From assembly GCA_028691095.1 (NCBI GenBank), contig JAQUZZ010000096.1:1-5975 (forward strand): a DNA stretch of 5,975 bases, given 5' to 3'. The translations under genes and the position numbers were made by a program. Under the pieces are notes generated by a model, which saw nothing but the letters and a program-made list of their open reading frames with translations, searched no databases and was not told where the DNA came from. Position 1 is the stretch's first letter. Each line of letters opens with the position of its first letter. The DNA is from Alistipes sp. (GTDB lineage Bacteria; Bacteroidota; Bacteroidia; Bacteroidales; Rikenellaceae). Shown piece by piece: positions 1 to 5,975 of the stretch.

Positions 1-1222
1 AGATCAGGATCTTGATGAAGATGGTCAGCAGCAAGATAATCAATCCATAGTTGGAGATATAGTTCCCCAAGAAGTCAAAGGTCGGAATCACCAACCAGCG
101 GTTGACCCACCCGATGATCCATCCTCCCAGCGGAATCAACTTCTGAAGGTGCAGATCGGCATATTGCTTCAGCACCGAGAATTTGTTGGGACCGAAATAG
201 AAACTAAAATCATATTGCTCGGTCTGCGGGGTATAAGCCACCGACAGCTGTGTATGGAACATCTTGATGTAGTGGTCGGTTGCAGGGTAGGTCGAGTAAC
301 CGATCGCTCCATTCTGAAATTCATTTTCGGCAATCAGGATGGAGGAGAAGAACTGCTGTTTGAAGGCCACCCACTTGATCTTGGTGTTCAAGGTCTCGGA
401 TTTACTCTCCTTCGAGATGCCTAACTCCTCGATGCCATCCTGCCCCGGATAGTTGTAGGCAATGGTCGTGTAGTTGTTCTCGTTATCGAATCCCTTCTCG
501 TTTTGGGGGCCGGCATTCTGCCAAGCAATCTCCATATCGGTTTGCGTGGGGGTCAGCAGATTCTGCATCTCGTGGAAGCGAATATCAAAATCGACCCGAT
601 AGCTATCCGAATGCAGCGTGTAGACATAATCAATCCATGAGGCCGAATCGACCTTCAGACGCATGATGATCTCCTTCGATGACTCGTCGGCCGTAAAATC
701 GGTCGAGGCCGGAAGAATCGGCGTAAAGTAGTAGTCCGACGTGTTGATCTGAGCATCGCCGTATCCCTTTCTCAGGAAGAAAGAGAGGTTAAAGCGCGAC
801 GAAGTATCGGGAAAGAGCTCCAAAGGCTCTCCCGTATAGGTCTTATACTTACTCAGTTCGACCGAAGCAACCCGTCCGCCCTTGTTGGAGAAGGTGATCT
901 TCAGCAAATCATTGGCATAGGTAAAGCGTCGCTCCTCCCCTTGGGTGGCTCCGTAGAGCGTCGCCCCAATATGTTGCGCCAAGGCCTCAGCCGCCTGCGC
1001 CTGTCGTGCACTGTCCGCTTCTGCACCCGCTACCGTCACACTGCTGTCTGCACGCAAGGAGTCGGGGGTAGAAATCTCAGGTTGGGGCAGTTGACTTGCC
1101 GCAATCGAATCCAGCCGAGTCTGCTCGCGCATCAACTCTTTCTGTTGCTTTCCGTTATACCAAGAGAATCCGAATAGGATCACACCTATAATCAGTAACC
1201 CCAGTAATGTTTTCTTATCCAT
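1..1222 (-). CDS. yidC: Membrane protein insertase YidC, N-terminal part (cut by window edge)
   Basis: YidC inserts and folds inner-membrane proteins, alone or with the SecYEG translocon. The reading frame opens at ATG 1222 and stays open for 407 codons to the left edge. The protein starts MDKKTLLGLLIIGVILFGFS, a short positive N-terminus followed by a membrane segment (about residues 5-21). A Gln/Ala/Ser-rich linker follows to about residue 95. A periplasmic domain then begins with the family-typical NKGGRVASVELSKYK (about 113-127). The last residues, FDFLGNYISNYGLIILLLTI and onward, are the start of the second membrane segment. Bacteroidetes homologues are roughly 600 residues or more, so the catalytic C-terminal membrane bundle lies outside the window. 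The start has no Shine-Dalgarno sequence; an A/T-rich ATAAACACAATAG precedes it, as is usual in this phylum. It lies 146 bases downstream of pyrG on the same strand. No frameshift is visible in the translated segments. Confidence 0.95.
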   Translation of the reverse strand, partial: MDKKTLLGLLIIGVILFGFSWYNGKQQKELMREQTRLDSIAASQLPQPEISTPDSLRADSSVTVAGAEADSARQAQAAEALAQHIGATLYGATQGEERRFTYANDLLKITFSNKGGRVASVELSKYKTYTGEPLELFPDTSSRFNLSFFLRKGYGDAQINTSDYYFTPILPASTDFTADESSKEIIMRLKVDSASWIDYVYTLHSDSYRVDFDIRFHEMQNLLTPTQTDMEIAWQNAGPQNEKGFDNENNYTTIAYNYPGQDGIEELGISKESKSETLNTKIKWVAFKQQFFSSILIAENEFQNGAIGYSTYPATDHYIKMFHTQLSVAYTPQTEQYDFSFYFGPNKFSVLKQYADLHLQKLIPLGGWIIGWVNRWLVIPTFDFLGNYISNYGLIILLLTIFIKILI

Positions 1223-1260
1223 CTATTGTGTTTATTGTGATCCTCGCCTCCGCCCGACGC

Positions 1261-1279
1261 TCTTCTCTTGGGGAGAAGA
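1261..1279 (-). other. Stem-loop in the pyrG-yidC gap (yidC leader)
   Basis: TCTTCTC (1261-1267) and GAGAAGA (1273-1279) form a perfect 7-bp stem with a 5-base loop, about 38 bases upstream of the yidC start. In the minus-strand RNA it is not followed by a U-run (the next bases are GCGTCGGGCGG), so it does not look like an intrinsic terminator. It could be an mRNA processing or stability element between two co-transcribed genes. That role is inference; the dyad itself is seen directly. Confidence 0.4.
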
Positions 1280-1350
1280 CCTTGGGAACGAAAGCTCCAG
1301 ATCATCGTATAGTTACCTCTTCACACTGCAACCCAGCACCCCCCTTCGGG

Positions 1351-1362
1351 TCTCGGCCGAGA
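1351..1362. repeat. Perfect 12-bp palindrome just after pyrG
   Basis: TCTCGGCCGAGA is a perfect palindrome that ends six bases before the pyrG stop codon (1369-1371) on the plus-strand map, so it lies just downstream of pyrG in transcription order. A second short dyad, CCC-GAA-GGG, adjoins it. With no loop and no U-run it is not a standard terminator. It resembles the palindrome at 3057-3068 in the other gap, which also has the form TCT-six G/C-AGA. Confidence 0.4.
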
Positions 1363-1368
1363 GCAGAT

Positions 1369-3017
<1,649 letters not shown>

Positions 3018-3056
3018 ATATTAAACTCTTTCGTTTCCAACGCCGAAGTTCCACGC

Positions 3057-3068
3057 TCTGCGCGCAGA
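3057..3068. repeat. Perfect 12-bp palindrome in the DUF349-pyrG gap
   Basis: TCTGCGCGCAGA is a perfect dyad in the 98-base gap upstream of pyrG, about 53 bases before its start. It could be a protein-binding site or part of an RNA structure with the neighbouring stem-loop at 3078-3103. No known operator is recognised. Confidence 0.4.
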
Positions 3069-3077
3069 CTTCCTTGA

Positions 3078-3103
3078 AGCGCTCTCCTCGGCGGAGCGGC
3101 GCT
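3078..3103 (-). other. GC-rich stem-loop overlapping the stop codon of the DUF349 gene
   Basis: AGCGC (3078-3082) pairs with GCGCT (3099-3103), and CTCC pairs with GGAG inside it, separated by a small internal loop. The terminal loop is five bases. The outer arm includes two bases of the TAG stop codon (3104-3102). In the minus-strand RNA the following bases are UUCAAGGAAG, so there is no U-run. It is at best a weak or Rho-assisted termination signal, or a 3'-end stabiliser between co-transcribed genes. Confidence 0.4.
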
Positions 3104-5111
3104 ACTCGGCTTGTTTGTCGATCAGATTGATCTTCTCGACCAAGGTAGCCATCTCCTCTTTAGCGCGGGCGATCTTCTCGTTCACGTCACGAATCATCGC
3201 CTCGGCATTCTTGCTTTTGGAGAAGAAACCGATGTTATTCTCCAAGAGGGCAATATCGGACTCCAACTGTTTCATCTTATTGAACAACCGGTCGCGCTCA
3301 TGGCGAATCCGACGATCGCTGCCTCCATCGGTCGAGAGATTCTGGATCTTCCCTTTAAAACGCTCCATGTGACGCTCCTTCTCGTTACCACGCAACTTGA
3401 GGAAGGCGGCATCCACCACCTCGCGGTATTGATTCTGCATCGACTCCTTCTGTTTGATGGGTACAAAACCGATCTCCGACCAGCGACGCTGCAACTCCTT
3501 CAAAGCCTCGAAACTCTGCTCCTCTTCCGAAGCTACAAAAGCACGTAACTCCTCTAACAGAGCCCGCTTGCGTGCCAAATTCTCCTCATACTGACTATCC
3601 ACCGACGCAAAATGGGTGGTCTTCCGCTCAAAGAAACGATCGCACGCCGTGCGGAATCGTTTCCACACAGCCTCCGAGTGACGACGTGCCACAGGGCCGA
3701 CCTCTTTCCACCGTTTTTGCAGTGCGATCAGCTCATCGGTGGTCTTCTTCCACTCCTCGCTCTGCTGCAAAGCCTCGGCCGCTGCACAGATCTCGTTTTT
3801 GAGTTGCAGGTTGGCCTCCATCTCGGCTTTGGTTTGGAGGTAGAAATTCCGTTTATTCTCAAAGAAACGATCGCACGCCGTGCGGAATCGTTCATAGATC
3901 TTCGTGTTATCCTTCTTGGGGGCAAACCCGATCGTCTTCCACACCTTCTGGATCTCGATCAACTGATCGGAGGCCTTGTTCCACTCCTTGCGCGATAGCA
4001 GGGGCGAGGCCACCAACTCTTCGGTCTTGACACAGAGTTCGGCTTTCAGGTCGAGGTTCTTTTTCTGCTCCTCCTTCTGCTGATCAAAATACTCCTGATG
4101 ACGCTTGTTGATCTTCGAGCTGGCCTCACGGAAACGATCCCACAGCGGCTCCTTGAACTCACCGGCAACCGGGCCGATCTCGCGCCACTGCTCGTGCAGC
4201 TTCTGCAACTTATGGAAAGCGGTAATCACCGAAGGCTCCAGCACCAATGCCTCCGCCTCTTCGCAGAGTTGCAATTTGGCCTCATAGTTCTTCTTGAGAT
4301 CCAGATCCCGCAACTCTTTGTTGATCTTGATGAAGTTATAGAAATTCTCTACGTGGAGGTTGTAGGTCTCCCACAGATCCTTCATGGCCGTCTGTTGCAC
4401 CAAGCCGGTCTCTTTCCAGCGACGTTGCAGGTCACGGAAGGTGTTGAAGGTATGATTGAGGGTCTCGTTGCTGTTGACCAGCTCTTTGAGCTCCTCAATA
4501 ATTTGCAGTTTGATTTTCAAGTTCGCCTCTTTCTCGTTGTCGAGTTGGGCGATATATTCGTTGCGCTTGTTGCGATAGGCCGTAAACAGCGACTTAAATT
4601 TCTGTTCCTCTTCGTTTGCCGGAACCGTAAACGCTTCAGGCACTCCGCCCCCGTCGATAAAGGACTTGCGGGCTTGGTCGATCTCGGCGCGAAGATTCTT
4701 GTAAAAGGCGATCTTGATGGCCTCGACATTCCGACGCACGGTCTGTACAGGCTGGGTGCGAAGCAACTCTTCAAAGGCAGCAAGCAGTTGCTCCTGCGTC
4801 TGTCCCGAATAGTCGACCGACACCGGATTCTCCTCCTCTTTGTTTGAGCCTTCACCCTCTACGGGTTCTTCGCCCAGATCAAACTCAGGAGCTGCGGCCG
4901 CCAAAGCAGCCTCTTCGTCCGAAAAGTCGATCTCCGGCGCAGGTGCGCTCTCGGAGGAGGACTCCTCGGGGGCTGTAACGTCAGCCTCCAACATGGTGTT
5001 CTCTGTCTGAGCAACTGGGGTAGTTGCCGGGGTAGCATTCATCGTATCCTCAACACACGGAGTGCTGACTTGTTCCTCAGGAACAGACCTTTCATTGTTT
5101 TCCGTAACCAT
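3102..5111 (-). CDS. DUF349 repeat protein of unknown function
   Basis: A 669-residue, probably cytoplasmic protein with no signal peptide or membrane segment. Residues 1-100 are low complexity and strongly acidic (for example PEIDFSDEEAAL at 59-70). Residues about 105-215 look like a degenerate first repeat, whose second half is SLFTAYRNKRNEYIAQLDNE (174-193). Five clear DUF349 units follow, each with a Trp-centred core: RRWKETG (W232), EQWREIG (W309), KVWKTIG (W391), KRWKEVG (W468) and RRWSEIG (W544). The Trp spacings are 77, 82, 77 and 76 residues. Each core is followed by an F/Y-rich helix such as RFRTACDRFFE. The C-terminus (about 603-667) is a probable coiled coil rich in Lys and Glu. 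The family is helical and common in Bacteroidetes, but I know of no established biochemical role. The start at ATG 5111 is the first in frame; no Shine-Dalgarno is seen. It is the first gene of the likely unit with pyrG and yidC. Confidence 0.93.
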   Translation of the reverse strand: MVTENNERSVPEEQVSTPCVEDTMNATPATTPVAQTENTMLEADVTAPEESSSESAPAPEIDFSDEEAALAAAAPEFDLGEEPVEGEGSNKEEENPVSVDYSGQTQEQLLAAFEELLRTQPVQTVRRNVEAIKIAFYKNLRAEIDQARKSFIDGGGVPEAFTVPANEEEQKFKSLFTAYRNKRNEYIAQLDNEKEANLKIKLQIIEELKELVNSNETLNHTFNTFRDLQRRWKETGLVQQTAMKDLWETYNLHVENFYNFIKINKELRDLDLKKNYEAKLQLCEEAEALVLEPSVITAFHKLQKLHEQWREIGPVAGEFKEPLWDRFREASSKINKRHQEYFDQQKEEQKKNLDLKAELCVKTEELVASPLLSRKEWNKASDQLIEIQKVWKTIGFAPKKDNTKIYERFRTACDRFFENKRNFYLQTKAEMEANLQLKNEICAAAEALQQSEEWKKTTDELIALQKRWKEVGPVARRHSEAVWKRFRTACDRFFERKTTHFASVDSQYEENLARKRALLEELRAFVASEEEQSFEALKELQRRWSEIGFVPIKQKESMQNQYREVVDAAFLKLRGNEKERHMERFKGKIQNLSTDGGSDRRIRHERDRLFNKMKQLESDIALLENNIGFFSKSKNAEAMIRDVNEKIARAKEEMATLVEKINLIDKQAE
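3627..3892 (-). repeat. 35-bp exact direct repeat inside the DUF349 gene
   Basis: Positions 3627-3661 and 3858-3892 are identical over 35 bases. They lie 231 bases apart, exactly 77 codons, so they are in phase. Both encode the repeat-helix segment RFRTACDRFFE (residues 408-418 and 485-495). Flanking sequence of the two units is only moderately similar, so the identity at third codon positions exceeds what protein constraint requires. Confidence 0.9.
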
Positions 5112-5145
5112 CGTTGTTATGTTTTAATATTCGAAAATCCGGACA

Positions 5146-5236
5146 GGGTCTTCATTGAACGTGCGTTTCACGAATTGAGACCCACACAATCTAAATTAAA
5201 CATTTACACTTCAAACTCCATAAAACGCACATTCAA
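5146..5236 (-). repeat. Long inverted repeat upstream of the DUF349 gene
   Basis: Arms 5155-5170 (TTGAACGTGCGTTTCA) and 5221-5236 (TAAAACGCACATTCAA) are complementary at 14 of 16 positions, with a 50-base spacer. In the minus-strand RNA the two exceptions are U-G pairs, so the whole 16-bp helix can form there, whereas the plus-strand RNA would have A-C mismatches. A second short dyad, GGGTCT (5146-5151) with AGACCC (5178-5183), crosses the first and would compete with it or form a pseudoknot. The nearer arm lies 43 bases before the DUF349 start. Function is unknown; a structured mRNA leader, an operator pair or a small invertible segment are all possible. Confidence 0.6.
5185..5215 (-). promoter_or_regulatory. 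Candidate proximal promoter for the DUF349-pyrG-yidC unit
   Basis: On the minus strand TTTG (5215-5212) resembles the Bacteroidetes -33 box, and 18 bases later TAGATTGTG (5193-5185) resembles TAnnTTTG imperfectly. Transcription would start near 5178, giving a leader of about 65 bases. It lies inside the spacer of the long inverted repeat. The -7 match is weak, so this is a tentative call. Confidence 0.3.
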
Positions 5237-5451
5237 GGCTCTGTCAAAAGCCTCTTTCTGCTCAACACCACACTCACCCTCCCCTCAAAATCGTGGAAGA
5301 AGGCGTTGTTCAACGGTGTCTCAGTCCTTTTTTAAGGGGCGAAATTCACCTAAAGCACCGCGTGCTATTTGTCAGTAATCACCCCATCGGCATATCAAGC
5401 ATCTACCGTGGTCAAAGGACTCGATCCTTCTTTGGTATTACTTATTTAAGC

Positions 5452-5461
5452 TACAAATGTA
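5452..5461 (-). promoter_or_regulatory. Candidate distal promoter for the DUF349-pyrG-yidC unit
   Basis: Minus-strand TACATTTGTA (5461-5452) matches the Bacteroidetes -7 element TAnnTTTG exactly, but no clear TTTG is seen about 19 bases upstream. Another exact -7 match, TATTTTTG, lies at 5501-5494, also without a -33 box. Use of either would give a leader of roughly 330-380 bases that contains the complete inverted repeat. Confidence 0.35.
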
Positions 5462-5559
5462 ATAAGTTTTTAGAAGAAACCGCTTTTTCGGATCAAAAAT
5501 AGGCACCATTCCACGCTCCATACACGCTCTTTTTCGGATCATTCTCCCTTCTGCATCCT

Positions 5560-5665
5560 CGCATCGGCTGCTTTCAGGGATCGGGACAAGCGACCGATTT
5601 CGCTGGGTCAGCCTTCGCTTCGCCCTTTCGGGGGCATTCTTCGTCTCCAGGGAATCTCCCGCGAA
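5560..5665. other. GC-rich block of consecutive small dyads
   Basis: Within about 100 bases there are three successive hairpin-forming dyads: AGCGA/TCGCT (5589-5593 and 5600-5604), GCCC/GGGC (5622-5625 and 5632-5635) and GGGA/TCCC (5650-5653 and 5657-5660). The short direct repeat TTCGC occurs between the first two. Just outside, CTTTTTCGGATCA occurs twice (5483-5495 and 5529-5541). Base composition is clearly higher in G+C than the A/T-rich flanks. It may be an interspersed intergenic repeat, a small RNA or remnant sequence; I cannot tell which. Confidence 0.35.
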
Positions 5666-5681
5666 AAAATCCGAAAAAACT

Positions 5682-5712
5682 TTTCTTTTCACTGCCAAAA
5701 CCGCTACCTTTG
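5682..5712 (+). promoter_or_regulatory. Bacteroidetes-type promoter for crcB
   Basis: TACCTTTG (5705-5712) is an exact match to TAnnTTTG and is followed by TA, as is frequent. TTTC (5682-5685), one base off the -33 TTTG, lies exactly 19 bases upstream in a T-rich tract. Transcription would start near 5719, leaving a leader of about 85-90 bases before ATG 5807. It is the best promoter candidate in the window. Confidence 0.6.
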
Positions 5713-5743
5713 TATAATAATCTTTTTTATGTATTTTCCTGCA

Positions 5744-5774
5744 GAGATTTTGTCGGCTCTTCCTCGACAATCTC
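5744..5774 (+). other. Stem-loop in the crcB leader
   Basis: GAGATTTTGTCG (5744-5755) pairs with CGACAATCTC (5765-5774): ten base pairs with a two-T bulge and a nine-base loop. It lies between the predicted promoter and the crcB start. No T-run follows, so it is not an intrinsic terminator. It does not match the fluoride riboswitch consensus. A role in translation or mRNA stability is inference. Confidence 0.5.
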
Positions 5775-5806
5775 CTCTTGCCTTGAAACAACCAACAACA
5801 CGACGT

Positions 5807-5975
5807 ATGAAAGAGTTGCTATGGGTTGGCTGCGGCGGATTTGTCGGCAGCGTTTTGCGTTTCGGAGTATCGCAATGGATGGCTCCGTGGACGCTCACGG
5901 CCCTGTTTCCGCTACCCACGCTGGTCGTGAATGGCGTAGGCTCCTTTTTGATCGGCTTCTGGGGTGGATGCAACC
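5807..5975 (+). CDS. crcB: Fluoride channel CrcB/Fluc, N-terminal part (cut by window edge)
   Basis: CrcB/Fluc proteins are small four-helix membrane channels that work as dual-topology dimers and let fluoride leave the cell. Fifty-six codons are present, about the first two of four membrane helices. Helix 1 carries GCGGFVGSVLRFG (residues 8-20), the family's Gly-rich segment ending in Arg18. After a loop ending FPLPT, helix 2 carries TLVVNGVGSFLIGF (38-51), with the pore-lining Asn42 and the GSFLIG signature. I chose ATG 5807 because family members start just before this Gly-rich helix. ATG 5729 is in frame 26 codons upstream but would add a poorly hydrophobic extension over the leader stem-loop. 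No Shine-Dalgarno is present. Divergent to the DUF349 gene; no functional link to it is evident. Confidence 0.9.
   Translation, partial: MKELLWVGCGGFVGSVLRFGVSQWMAPWTLTALFPLPTLVVNGVGSFLIGFWGGCN

Larger units (their letters stand above)
5112..5806. other. Divergent intergenic region between the DUF349 gene and crcB
   Basis: This 695-base stretch separates two divergently read genes. I see no convincing coding sequence in it. The half near the DUF349 gene (5112-5500) is A/T-rich and holds a long inverted repeat, candidate minus-strand promoters and small hairpins: AGGCT/AGCCT at 5236-5253 and AGCAC/GTGCT at 5354-5366. A GC-rich, dyad-rich block follows at about 5560-5665. The right end carries the crcB promoter and a leader stem-loop. 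An open frame at 5791-5438 on the minus strand (117 codons) spans all of these elements and is probably fortuitous. Confidence 0.7.

Noticed and set aside
1223..1368. An intrinsic terminator or separate promoter between pyrG and yidC
   Set aside because: The dyads here (1261-1279, 1351-1362) are not followed by a U-run in the minus-strand RNA, and no TAnnTTTG match is present on that strand.
4098..4847. A 249-codon open frame on the plus strand opposite the DUF349 gene
   Set aside because: It is leucine-rich antisense of Glu/Lys-rich repeat coding sequence, with no family resemblance and no promoter. The minus-strand frame has five clear domain repeats.
5327..5338. CCTTTTTTAAGG as a terminator
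   Set aside because: A four-base A/T-rich stem is too weak to terminate, and no gene ends here in either direction.
5438..5791. A 117-codon minus-strand frame in the divergent region
   Set aside because: It covers the crcB promoter, the crcB leader stem-loop and a candidate minus-strand -7 element, its start has no supporting signal, and the translation is Arg/Lys-rich with no recognised domain. Coding cannot be fully excluded, but repeat or spacer DNA is more likely.
5713..5806. Fluoride riboswitch upstream of crcB
   Set aside because: The conserved GG-GAUGG and downstream pseudoknot sequences of the crcB riboswitch are not present; only a simple bulged hairpin is seen.
5729..5806. In-frame upstream ATG (5729) as the crcB start
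   Set aside because: It would add 26 residues that are not typical of CrcB, ahead of the conserved Gly-rich first helix, and would put the leader stem-loop in coding sequence. It would also sit only about ten bases from the predicted transcription start.
5704..5975. Minus-strand open frame opposite the start of crcB
   Set aside because: It is antisense to a clear CrcB N-terminus and overlaps its promoter; the product resembles no family.

Overview
The window looks like chromosomal DNA from a member of the Bacteroidota, most likely the order Bacteroidales. The evidence is the form of the YidC homologue (one N-terminal membrane segment followed by a large periplasmic domain of the Bacteroidetes type), a long protein made of repeated DUF349 units, start codons mostly lacking a Shine-Dalgarno sequence, and matches to the Bacteroidetes -7 promoter consensus TAnnTTTG. 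A genus such as Alistipes or a relative is possible, but I cannot prove it from this sequence.

Layout. Three genes lie head to tail on the minus strand, in transcription order: a 669-residue DUF349-repeat protein (5111-3102), pyrG encoding CTP synthase (3003-1369), and yidC encoding the membrane protein insertase (from 1222, running off the left edge). The gaps are 98 and 146 bases. Neither contains a TAnnTTTG match in the right orientation or a classical hairpin-plus-T-run terminator, so co-transcription from upstream of the DUF349 gene is plausible. On the plus strand, the first 56 codons of a CrcB/Fluc fluoride-channel gene begin at 5807 and leave the right edge.

The 695-base divergent region (5112-5806) is the least ordinary part. 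It holds a good candidate promoter for crcB, two weaker candidates for the minus-strand genes, a stem-loop in the crcB leader, and a GC-rich block full of small dyads. It also has a long inverted repeat just upstream of the DUF349 gene. The only two mismatches in that repeat become G-U pairs in the minus-strand RNA, which suggests a structured leader.

The gene set is mainly housekeeping: nucleotide synthesis (CTP), membrane protein insertion and fluoride resistance. The DUF349 protein has no known function. No mobile element, CRISPR array, tRNA or rRNA was recognised. The strongest leads are the structured leader of the DUF349 gene, the recently homogenised 35-bp repeat inside that gene, and the dyad-rich block in the divergent region.
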